This document shows, piece after piece, positions 1-6,432 of a stretch of DNA of 13,420 nt (positions are counted from its first letter, which is position 1; each line of letters opens with the position of its first letter). The stretch lies in contig JAZLIL010000034.1 of assembly GCA_045617405.1 (NCBI GenBank), positions 1 through 13,420 on the forward strand, in the 5' to 3' direction. A model generated the notes under the pieces. It was not told the origin of the DNA and made no database searches. It was given only the letters and a program-made list of their open reading frames with translations. The position numbers and the translations under genes are program-made. Source of the DNA: JAZLIL01 sp045617405. Its GTDB lineage: Bacteria > Bacillota > Clostridia > Lachnospirales > Lachnospiraceae.

Positions 1-523
1 CGGAAACAGCTCCGTTTGAACATCCCTTTGGGATGAAGATGTCGCTGCCGAACTTCTGATTGTCACAGATAACAAAACCGTAACCGCGGGTACGCTCATA
101 GGTACCGACAACAGGATCGCTGCACCTTTCAAGGATGCTCACGACTCTTGCCTCTTTTCTGTGACCTCCTGAAGTGCCCTTCAGGCATACAAGAACTCTG
201 TCCTTGTCATGGGCTCCCATCGTGTCATCAGGCGAAATAAAGAAATCCTCACTTCCGTCCTCGCACATTCCAAACCCGAAGCCCCGCGAAGAGCCGCTGA
301 AAACACATGGAATCAGATCGGAGCCGGCTTTCTTATATCGGGCTTTTATATCAATCAGAATCTTACCTTCACTGATAAGCTCATCAAGGATAAGCTTAAG
401 GTCTTCACGTTCATACTTTGGAACGTCAAGAAAATTGGCAATCTCCTTAAGCTTCATGGGCTGATAGTAATCACTCTCGATAACAGATAAAAGCACCTCT
501 TTTCTTTCAGTCCTGCTTTCCAT
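1..523 (-). CDS. rnr: Ribonuclease R, N-terminal part (cut by window edge)
   Basis: Reading leftward from an ATG at 523 gives 174 codons with no stop before the window edge. The product begins MESRTERKEVLLSVIESDYY and continues with the winged-helix segment (MKLKEIANFL, about residues 23-32) typical of the RNase R N-terminus (HTH_12). A first cold-shock/OB domain follows (SRGFGFGMCEDGSEDFFISPDD, about residues 78-100), then the start of a second (VGTYERTRGYGFVICDN, from about residue 138). The family is a processive 3'-to-5' exoribonuclease that degrades structured RNA; the catalytic RNB domain lies outside the window, so activity cannot be judged. An AAAGGA-type ribosome site lies about 10 bases before the chosen ATG. 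An in-frame ATG at 535 is too close to that site to be preferred. It is divergent from feoA. Confidence 0.88.
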   Translation of the reverse strand, partial: MESRTERKEVLLSVIESDYYQPMKLKEIANFLDVPKYEREDLKLILDELISEGKILIDIKARYKKAGSDLIPCVFSGSSRGFGFGMCEDGSEDFFISPDDTMGAHDKDRVLVCLKGTSGGHRKEARVVSILERCSDPVVGTYERTRGYGFVICDNQKFGSDIFIPKGCSNGAVS

Positions 524-548
524 ATATTTACCCATCCTTTCTGAATTA

Positions 549-577
549 ATAATACTCATTTCGTCAATTAAGTGCAA
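549..577 (-). promoter_or_regulatory. Probable sigma-A-type promoter of rnr
   Basis: On the minus strand TTGCAC (572-577) and TATTAT (549-554) are separated by exactly 17 bases. Transcription would start near 542, giving a leader of only about 19 bases that holds the ribosome site. Its -35 box is only 8 bases from that of the divergent feo promoter. Called from sequence match only. Confidence 0.55.
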
Positions 578-585
578 TAATAGGG

Positions 586-614
586 TTGATTTTTGAAAAG
601 AAGGGTGTTAGAAT
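586..614 (+). promoter_or_regulatory. Probable sigma-A-type promoter of the feo operon, extended -10
   Basis: TTGATT (586-591), a 17-base spacer and TAGAAT (609-614) form a near-consensus promoter. The TG at 606-607 makes an extended -10 (TGTTAGAAT). The predicted start is about 620-622, so the palindrome at 623-640 begins at the first transcribed bases, a standard place for a repressor site. The leader to the feoA ATG would be about 95 bases. Confidence 0.65.
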
Positions 615-622
615 TCACTCGA

Positions 623-640
623 AGTTAGTCGAGACTAACT
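623..640 (+). promoter_or_regulatory. Palindromic operator, DtxR/IdeR-like, upstream of feoAB
   Basis: AGTTAGTC-GA-GACTAACT is an inverted repeat with two perfect 8-bp arms and a 2-bp centre. The TTAG...CTAA core resembles sites of the iron- or manganese-sensing DtxR/IdeR/MntR repressor family and is unlike the classical Fur box. It directly follows the best feo promoter, so a metal-loaded repressor bound here would block transcription start. The regulator gene is not in the window. The palindrome is directly seen; the family assignment is inferred. Confidence 0.65.
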
Positions 641-714
641 ATTAACAGTAATAACTGCAATACCGGATGTGAGTGCTTTTCGTTAAATTAATTCATGCTC
701 ACGGAAAGGACAAT

Positions 715-948
715 ATGACTTTAGCAAATCTCCCGATCGGTCGTGAAGGAAAGATAAAGACAGTCGGCGGAGACGGTCCGCTTCGCTGCAGACTCCTGGA
801 CATGGGACTGATTCCCGGTACCCTTGTCACCGTAAGAAAAGTCGCACCGATGGGCGACCCGATAGAAATCCACGTTCGAGGCTATGAGCTCACGCTTCGC
901 CTTGAGGATGCTCAAAAGATTGAGCTCACAGAGGAGGCGGCAAAATGA
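715..948 (+). CDS. feoA: FeoA, ferrous iron transport accessory protein
   Basis: Encodes 77 aa starting MTLANLPIGREGKI. This is a single SH3-like FeoA domain with the typical LLDMGLIPGTLVTVRKVAPMGDP core and the closing VRGYELTLRLEDAQKIEL. FeoA is a small cytoplasmic protein needed for FeoB-driven Fe(II) uptake. The frame is open upstream to a GTG at 673, but the ATG at 715 is chosen because AAAGGA ends 4 bases before it and the family motif begins right there. The TGA stop overlaps the feoB ATG (ATGA), indicating translational coupling. It is first gene of the operon behind the 586-614 promoter and 623-640 palindrome. Confidence 0.95.
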   Translation: MTLANLPIGREGKIKTVGGDGPLRCRLLDMGLIPGTLVTVRKVAPMGDPIEIHVRGYELTLRLEDAQKIELTEEAAK

Positions 949-2948
949 TATTTGCACTGATAGGAAACCAGAACTGCGGAAAGACAACACTGTTTAACCA
1001 ACTTACCGGCTCGAACCAGCATGTAGGAAACTTTCCCGGAGTTACGGTTGAATCAAAATCAGGTCAGATAAGGAATGTCAAAGACTGCGAAGTCGTTGAC
1101 CTGCCCGGAATCTACTCCATCAGGCCTTACACACAGGAGGAAATTGTCACAAGAGATTTTCTCATCAAAAGTCATCCCGATGCCATTATCAACATCGTCG
1201 ATGCGACAAACATTGAAAGAAACCTCTACCTCACGCTGCAGCTTCTTGAAATGAGGATTCCCCTCGTGCTTGTTCTTAATATGATGGACGAAGTCCGGGC
1301 AAACAACGGTTCCATCAACATCGAGGGACTTTCGGAGAAGCTCGGCGTGCCTGTCATTCCCATAAGTGCCGCAAAAAACGAAGGCGTTGACGATGTTATC
1401 TTAGAAACTGTCCGTGTTGCAAAGGGCCGCATCTATCCGAAGGTAACGGACTTCTGCAAGCACGGTGCCGTACACCGCTGCATCCATGCTGTTTCCCATC
1501 TTATTGAGGACCATGCCGAAAGAGCCGGCATCGCGCCAAGATTTGCCGCGACAAAACTCATTGAAGGCGATGAAACAATCATCGAAAGCCTCGAGCTCAA
1601 CGAGAACGAACTTGATATGATGGAGCATTCCATCACTGAGATGGAACATGAACTAAACCTCGACAGGAATGCCGCTCTCGCCGAGATGCGCTACATTTTC
1701 ATCGAAGAGGCCTGCTCCTCAAATGTTGTCAAGTGCGAAGAAAGCCTCGAGCACAAGCGAAGCGTAAGTATCGACAGCATACTTACCCACAGGATTTTCG
1801 CTATTCCGATCTTTCTTCTGATTATGCTCACGATTTTCTGGCTGACCTTCAATGTGATTGGCAAAGGACTCAGTGACATTCTTGCGCTCGGAATAGACAG
1901 ACTGACCGCAATTTGTGATGCCGGGCTGACACTCTACGGAATCAACCCTATCGTACACTCTCTGATCATCGACGGTATCTTCGCAGGTGTCGGCAGTGTC
2001 CTGACCTTCCTTCCGATAATCGTCACCATGTTCTTCTTCCTGTCTCTGCTTGAGGATTCCGGCTACATGGCCAGAGTCGCATTCGTAATGGACAAGCTGC
2101 TTCGTAAAATCGGTCTTTCAGGAAAGAGCTTCGTTCCGATGCTCATTGGTTTTGGCTGTTCTGTTCCCGCAATCATGTCGACAAGAACATTATCCTCGGA
2201 ACGTGACAGAAAGATGACTATAATGCTCATTCCTTTCATGAGCTGTTCTGCGAAGATTCCTGTCTACACTGTCTTCTCTGCGGCATTCTTCCCGAACTGC
2301 GCACCGCTTGTCATGTTTGCGCTCTACGTACTCGGAATCATAATGGGCATCATTGTTGCTTTGATTTTTAAACACACACTGTTCAAGGGAAAACCCATCC
2401 CCTTCGTTATGGAGCTTCCAAACTACCGTCTTCCTTCCGCAAAGAGTGTGGTCCTTCTTATGTGGGATAAGGCAAAAGACTTCATCACAAAGGCATTCAC
2501 GGTAATCTTTGTCGCGACTGTCATCATCTGGTTTCTACAGTCCTTTGATACAAGAATCAACTTCGTGGCGGATTCGGAAAACAGTATTCTTGCCTCGATC
2601 GGAATGCTGATCAGTCCCCTCTTCCACCCTGTCGGATTCTTTGACTGGAGGATTCCGACATCGCTCATCACGGGCTTTGTCGCAAAAGAAGCCGTCGTAA
2701 GCACAATGAGTGTCCTTCTTAACGCAGACCTTGAATCAGGCGCAGGCGTTCTCTCCTCGCTGTTCTCTCAGGCCTCAGCGCTCAGTTTCCTCGTCTTCTC
2801 GCTTCTCTACACCCCCTGTGTTGCAGCAATTGCCGCACTTAAGCGAGAATTTGATTCCGGTCTCAAAGCCGGATGCGTCGTTGTCCTACAGTGCATCATC
2901 GCCTGGATTGCGGCTTTTATCGTTTACAACATTGCGCTTCTGTATTAA
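945..2948 (+). CDS. feoB: FeoB, Fe(II) transporter with G-protein domain
   Basis: Encodes a 667-aa polytopic membrane protein that imports ferrous iron. The N-terminal G domain is complete: G1 GNQNCGKTT (7-15), a G2 threonine near 34, G3 DLPG (52-55), G4 NMMD (112-115) and G5 SAAK (141-144). A helical cytoplasmic spacer follows to about 275, then the membrane domain. The two conserved gate segments are present, GFGCSVPAI with Cys405 and MSCSAKIPVY with Cys434, plus a C-terminal LLYTPCVAAIAALKREF segment. Length is normal for the family. The start overlaps feoA by 4 bases. The last seven codons plus stop (YNIALLY) are the first unit of a 27-bp tandem array that runs on downstream, so the very C-terminus may be recently altered. 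Confidence 0.97.
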   Translation: MIFALIGNQNCGKTTLFNQLTGSNQHVGNFPGVTVESKSGQIRNVKDCEVVDLPGIYSIRPYTQEEIVTRDFLIKSHPDAIINIVDATNIERNLYLTLQLLEMRIPLVLVLNMMDEVRANNGSINIEGLSEKLGVPVIPISAAKNEGVDDVILETVRVAKGRIYPKVTDFCKHGAVHRCIHAVSHLIEDHAERAGIAPRFAATKLIEGDETIIESLELNENELDMMEHSITEMEHELNLDRNAALAEMRYIFIEEACSSNVVKCEESLEHKRSVSIDSILTHRIFAIPIFLLIMLTIFWLTFNVIGKGLSDILALGIDRLTAICDAGLTLYGINPIVHSLIIDGIFAGVGSVLTFLPIIVTMFFFLSLLEDSGYMARVAFVMDKLLRKIGLSGKSFVPMLIGFGCSVPAIMSTRTLSSERDRKMTIMLIPFMSCSAKIPVYTVFSAAFFPNCAPLVMFALYVLGIIMGIIVALIFKHTLFKGKPIPFVMELPNYRLPSAKSVVLLMWDKAKDFITKAFTVIFVATVIIWFLQSFDTRINFVADSENSILASIGMLISPLFHPVGFFDWRIPTSLITGFVAKEAVVSTMSVLLNADLESGAGVLSSLFSQASALSFLVFSLLYTPCVAAIAALKREFDSGLKAGCVVVLQCIIAWIAAFIVYNIALLY

Positions 2949-3059
2949 CGATGCAACATTGCAATTCTGCTTAAAAGATACAACATTGCTATTCTGTTTT
3001 AACGATACAAAACTGCAATTCTGCTTAAACGATACAACATTGCGCTTCTGTTTTATGAT
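2925..3059 (+). repeat. 27-bp tandem array, five units, starting inside the 3' end of feoB
   Basis: Units lie at 2925-2951, 2952-2978, 2979-3005, 3006-3032 and 3033-3059. The shared core is close to TACAACATTGC..TTCTG. Unit 1 is coding (last codons and stop of feoB). Units 1, 3 and 5 resemble each other (TTCTGT), as do units 2 and 4 (CAATTCTGCTTAAA), suggesting a 54-bp dimer as the later duplicated block. A decayed sixth copy may follow to about 3085. There are no spacers, so this is not a CRISPR array. It fills most of the feoB-to-3141 gap. Confidence 0.9.
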
Positions 3060-3140
3060 ATTAAATTGTGACTCTTATTTGAACCGGAAACGTCTGACAT
3101 CATACAGGCAGTCGTTAATTGTCCGACAGAAAGGAAAAAT

Positions 3141-3356
3141 ATGACACTCTACGATTATATACTGATTGCGGTTATCCTCGCACTGTTTGTTCTTGCCTTA
3201 AGATACGTTTTCAGTAAGAAAAGAACAGCATCGTCATGTTCCGGATGCTGTTCCTCATGTCAGTCGTCATGTTTCGCTTCCTGCAGACTGCAAGAATCAG
3301 ATGATACTCACCTATCCCGTGGATTGCAAAATCAAAATGATGCTCAACGAAGCTGA
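3141..3356 (+). CDS. FeoB-associated Cys-rich membrane protein
   Basis: Encodes 71 aa. An N-terminal hydrophobic helix (residues 5-24, YDYILIAVILALFVLALRYV) is followed by a basic stop (SKKR) and a cysteine cluster at residues 33, 36, 37, 40, 44 and 48 (CSGCCSSCQSSCFASC). This matches the small FeoB-associated Cys-rich family often found directly after feoB in Firmicutes; its role in iron handling is unproven, with metal binding near the FeoB pore a reasonable inference. AAAGGA lies 5 bases before the ATG. The polar tail after residue 48 (about 23 residues) seems longer than is usual and carries no motif I recognise. The stop is one base from the convergent gpsA stop, so no terminator fits between them. 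Confidence 0.85.
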   Translation: MTLYDYILIAVILALFVLALRYVFSKKRTASSCSGCCSSCQSSCFASCRLQESDDTHLSRGLQNQNDAQRS

Positions 3357-3357
3357 T

Positions 3358-4368
3358 TTATTCATTCCACGTAAGTGATCCGCTCTCGGGCTTTTTATCG
3401 CGCACAAGAAGCTCGTTAAAGGCGGCTCTTACGCTCTTGCCGTCAAATAGAATGTGATTGACCTGCTCGGTAATAGGCATTTCCACCCCGTACTTCTTTG
3501 CAAGCGCAAGTCCGGCCTTTGCTGAGTAAACGCCCTCAACAATCTGGGATACTTCGTCCATTGCCTCCTGCATTGTTTTTCCCTGTCCCATCAGATATCC
3601 CGCATTTCTGTTGCGGCTGTGAAGGCTTGAACAGGTAACGAAGAGATCACCTATTCCCGAAAGTCCCGCAAAAGTCTCGAGCTTTCCTCCCATCTTAAGT
3701 CCGAGCCGTCCGATTTCGGCCATTCCTCTTGTCATGAGGGCAGCCTTTGTATTGTCGCCGTAGCCTACGCCGTCAACCATTCCCGCAGCAAGCGCAATAA
3801 CGTTCTTGAGTGAACCTCCAAGCTCTATTCCGATAATATCGGGGCTTGTGTAAACTCTGAAGTACTCAGTCATAAAAACATCCTGCAGGAATTCCGCAGT
3901 TTCTCTTGTCTTTGCTCCGACTACAACTGTAGTAGGAATCAGTCTCGATACCTCCTCGGCATGGCTCGGTCCGCTCAGAACCGCAATATCGGCATTTCCG
4001 ATTTCCTGAGCAATAACCTCTGTAAGTGTGCAAAGCGATGATTCTTCAACACCCTTTGCCACATTGACAATAATCTGACCGTCCCTGATAAAAGGTGCAA
4101 GGTACTTTGCGGTAGCCCGTACATAAGGTGATGCAACCGCAAAAACAATAACGTCCCTGTCCTTTAGCGCCGTCTTTTCATCAGGCTCAAGAATCACACT
4201 CTCAGGAAGAACGGCTCCGGGAAGATTCTTTATCATCGACCTGTCGGCTTCCATCTCGTCAAGCTCCTTCTTAATCTTTGACCAGACAGTTACCTCGTAG
4301 CCCTTATTAGCAAGCAAAATGGCGAGCGCGGTACCCCATGTGCCGCCGCCGAGAACGGTGATTTTCAT
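3358..4368 (-). CDS. gpsA: Glycerol-3-phosphate dehydrogenase [NAD(P)+]
   Basis: Encodes 336 aa, normal for GpsA. It reduces dihydroxyacetone phosphate to sn-glycerol 3-phosphate, the backbone precursor for phospholipids. The N-terminal Rossmann fold has GGGTWGTA (7-14). Other signatures are VAKGVE (103-108), the substrate-site loop LSGPSHAEEV (131-140), catalytic Lys188 in SLKNVIALAAG, and the later GYGDNTKAALMTRG and GLSGIGDLFVTC segments. The start ATG has a strong AAGGAG upstream and overlaps the plsY stop by 4 bases, so the two are coupled: GpsA makes the acceptor that PlsY acylates. Last gene of the minus-strand run. Confidence 0.97.
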   Translation of the reverse strand: MKITVLGGGTWGTALAILLANKGYEVTVWSKIKKELDEMEADRSMIKNLPGAVLPESVILEPDEKTALKDRDVIVFAVASPYVRATAKYLAPFIRDGQIIVNVAKGVEESSLCTLTEVIAQEIGNADIAVLSGPSHAEEVSRLIPTTVVVGAKTRETAEFLQDVFMTEYFRVYTSPDIIGIELGGSLKNVIALAAGMVDGVGYGDNTKAALMTRGMAEIGRLGLKMGGKLETFAGLSGIGDLFVTCSSLHSRNRNAGYLMGQGKTMQEAMDEVSQIVEGVYSAKAGLALAKKYGVEMPITEQVNHILFDGKSVRAAFNELLVRDKKPESGSLTWNE

Positions 4369-5003
4369 TTCGTCTCCTTTTTCTTAAACAGATAAGTCTT
4401 ATTCTCATTTCCATCAAGCAGTCTCTTTATGTTTGCCCTGTGTGAGAACACAACAAGACCGCCAATGACAACAGCAATGGCAACCATCAGTCCGTAATAA
4501 TTCTCACCCCTCATTGCAATTGCTGTCCATATGGGAAACCAGACTGCGAGTACTATTGAACCGACTGAAACATAATTTGTCGCAAAAAGTATTATAAAGA
4601 ATGCCGCAAGACCAAAAGGTATCAGCACCGGATACATGCAGATATAGATGCCCGCGAGGACCGCAACGCCCTTTCCTCCCCTGAACCTGAGCCAGAACGG
4701 AAAATCATGCCCAAGCGAAACACCAAGAGCCGCAATCATGGTCAGAAGAAGCGTGTTCGTACGCCCCGGAAATATCACAAACCTGACAAGAAGTATCGGA
4801 ATCGCTGCCTTTAATACATCACCAAGAAGCGTTACCAGTGCCGGCTTCGCTCCCATCGTCCGAAGTGCGTTTGTTGTCCCCGGATTTCCGCTTCCCTCAT
4901 GCAAAATATCTGTTTTATTGATTTTTGCAACAATATAGCCCGTCTCAATGTTTCCGAAAAGATAACCGAGAACCAGACTTATCAGATTAGCCCAATGTAT
5001 CAC
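4365..5003 (-). CDS. plsY: Acyl-phosphate:glycerol-3-phosphate acyltransferase PlsY
   Basis: Encodes 212 aa from a GTG at 5003 (MIHWANLISLVLGYLFGNIE). The integral membrane enzyme transfers an acyl group from acyl-phosphate to glycerol 3-phosphate, giving lysophosphatidic acid. The family's cytoplasmic motifs are present: GSGNPGTTNALRTMG (37-51), GH (98-99) with RFRGGKGVA (106-114), and a late SHRANIKRLL. Several hydrophobic helices separate them. A GTG at 5036 would extend the protein by 11 charged residues inside der; the 5003 start is preferred because AAAGG (from the end of der) precedes it by about 10 bases. There are 7 bases between the der stop and this start, and a 4-base overlap with gpsA. 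Confidence 0.95.
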   Translation of the reverse strand: MIHWANLISLVLGYLFGNIETGYIVAKINKTDILHEGSGNPGTTNALRTMGAKPALVTLLGDVLKAAIPILLVRFVIFPGRTNTLLLTMIAALGVSLGHDFPFWLRFRGGKGVAVLAGIYICMYPVLIPFGLAAFFIILFATNYVSVGSIVLAVWFPIWTAIAMRGENYYGLMVAIAVVIGGLVVFSHRANIKRLLDGNENKTYLFKKKETK

Positions 5004-5010
5004 AGATAAT

Positions 5011-6339
5011 CTACCTTTCTTCTCTCTTTCGTTCACGCGAAATAATCTTTATTGAAGTACCCTTGAAGCCGAAAGCCTCACGAATCTTGTTTTCTATATA
5101 GCGTTCATAGGAGAAATGCATAAGCTCCTTGTCGTTGATAAAGAGCACAAATGTCGGGGGCTTGACACCGACCTGTGTTCCGAAAAAGATTTTCAGCCTT
5201 TTTCCCTTGTCTGCCGGCGGCTGCTGAAGCATTGTCGCTTCATTGATGATCTCGTTTAAAGTACCTGTTGTGATTCGCATGTTCTGATTCTGGATTATAA
5301 CCTCAATCATATCGAAGAGATTGTTCATACGCTGTCCTGTCTTTGCTGAAATGAAGACAATCTCTGCATACGGAATGAATGAGAGAATTTCTCTGATCCT
5401 GTCACGGAACTTATAAACAGTCTTGTCATCCTTTTCGATAGCATCCCACTTGTTGACGGCAATGATAAAGCCCTTACCGCGTTCATGAGCGATACCGGCG
5501 ATTTTGGCATCCTGTTCCGTAACGCCCTCAACAGCATCAATAACAAGAACGGCAATATCACAGCGTTCAACCGCACTGACTGTCCTTACTATGGAGTACT
5601 TTTCAAGGTCTTCTTTAATTTTGTTCTTTCTTCGAAGTCCTGCAGTGTCGATGAAAACATACTCATTCCCGTTGAAATTTACAACAGTATCGATTGCATC
5701 CCTCGTCGTTCCCGCAATATCGGAAACAATACAGCGCTCTTCTCCGAGAAGTCTGTTTACAATTGAAGACTTTCCGACATTCGGCTTTCCGATGATTGCA
5801 ATCTTCGGTCTTTCATCCTCTTCAGGACTCTCGCCTTCCGTTAAAAAGCTCTTGCAGACTTCATCAAGAAGATCACCGAAACCAAGCCTCGAAGCAGCCG
5901 AGATTCCAATCGGATCTCCGAGACCGAGGTTATAGAATTCATAAATGTCAGCACTGAATTTTTCAAAGCTGTCCACTTTATTAACAGCAAGAACAACAGG
6001 TTTTTTTGATCTTCTCAGGATATCAGCCACGCGAAAATCATTGTCTGTAAGGCCCTGACGAACATCACAGATAAAGATGATGACATCGGCTGTATCGATG
6101 GCAATTTCAGCCTGCTCACGCATGTGTTTAAGAAGAACGTCCTTTGTCTCAGGCTCAATTCCGCCGGTATCTATCAGTGTGAACCTGTAATTCAGCCAGG
6201 TGATGTCGGCATAGATTCTGTCTCTTGTAACGCCGGGTGTATCTTCAACTATCGAAATTGTTTCACCTGCAAGTGCATTAAACAATGTTGATTTTCCGAC
6301 ATTCGGCCGTCCGACTATTGCTACAATGGGGTTACTCAT
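5011..6339 (-). CDS. der: Der (EngA), double-GTPase ribosome assembly factor
   Basis: Encodes 442 aa from the ATG at 6339 (MSNPIVAIVGRPNVGKST). The architecture is two tandem Era-like GTPase domains plus a KH-like C-terminal domain. Domain 1 has GRPNVGKST (10-18), DTGG (57-60) and NKVD (120-123). Domain 2 has GKPNVGKSS (184-192), DTAG (231-234) and NKWD (296-299). Der acts in late 50S ribosomal subunit maturation and is normally essential. The frame is open further upstream to 6393, but that stretch contains a hairpin/T-tract and lacks family similarity, whereas AGAGGGA sits just before 6339. It is followed after 7 bases by plsY. Confidence 0.97.
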   Translation of the reverse strand: MSNPIVAIVGRPNVGKSTLFNALAGETISIVEDTPGVTRDRIYADITWLNYRFTLIDTGGIEPETKDVLLKHMREQAEIAIDTADVIIFICDVRQGLTDNDFRVADILRRSKKPVVLAVNKVDSFEKFSADIYEFYNLGLGDPIGISAASRLGFGDLLDEVCKSFLTEGESPEEDERPKIAIIGKPNVGKSSIVNRLLGEERCIVSDIAGTTRDAIDTVVNFNGNEYVFIDTAGLRRKNKIKEDLEKYSIVRTVSAVERCDIAVLVIDAVEGVTEQDAKIAGIAHERGKGFIIAVNKWDAIEKDDKTVYKFRDRIREILSFIPYAEIVFISAKTGQRMNNLFDMIEVIIQNQNMRITTGTLNEIINEATMLQQPPADKGKRLKIFFGTQVGVKPPTFVLFINDKELMHFSYERYIENKIREAFGFKGTSIKIISRERKREER

Positions 6340-6358
6340 TCTTTCCCTCTCAATCTTT

Positions 6359-6386
6359 AAAAAACCGGCTGCCAAAACGGGCCGGC
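6359..6386 (-). terminator. Hairpin with T-tract between the DUF512 gene and der
   Basis: On the minus strand CCGGC (complement of 6381-6385) and GCCGG (complement of 6365-6369) can pair with an 11-base loop; an alternative CTGCC/GGCAG pairing overlaps it. Six T residues follow (6359-6364). It lies just upstream of the der ribosome site, so it may terminate the upstream operon or attenuate der. No convincing separate der promoter was found in the 6387-6432 stretch. Confidence 0.5.
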
Positions 6387-6432
6387 AGGTCAATCATCAT
6401 TTAAGTTAGGTCTTCCAACCCTCAGGTCAATC

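Noticed and set aside
174..490. Two short plus-strand open frames
   Set aside because: They lie antisense to the clear rnr frame, have low-complexity Ser/Arg-rich products and no convincing ribosome site.
2925..3059. CRISPR array
   Set aside because: Units are directly adjacent with no unique spacers, vary in sequence, begin inside the feoB coding end, and no cas genes are nearby.
6340..6393. Longer der start (18 extra residues)
   Set aside because: The extension runs through the hairpin/T-tract and lacks family similarity; AGAGGGA is correctly placed for the ATG at 6339.
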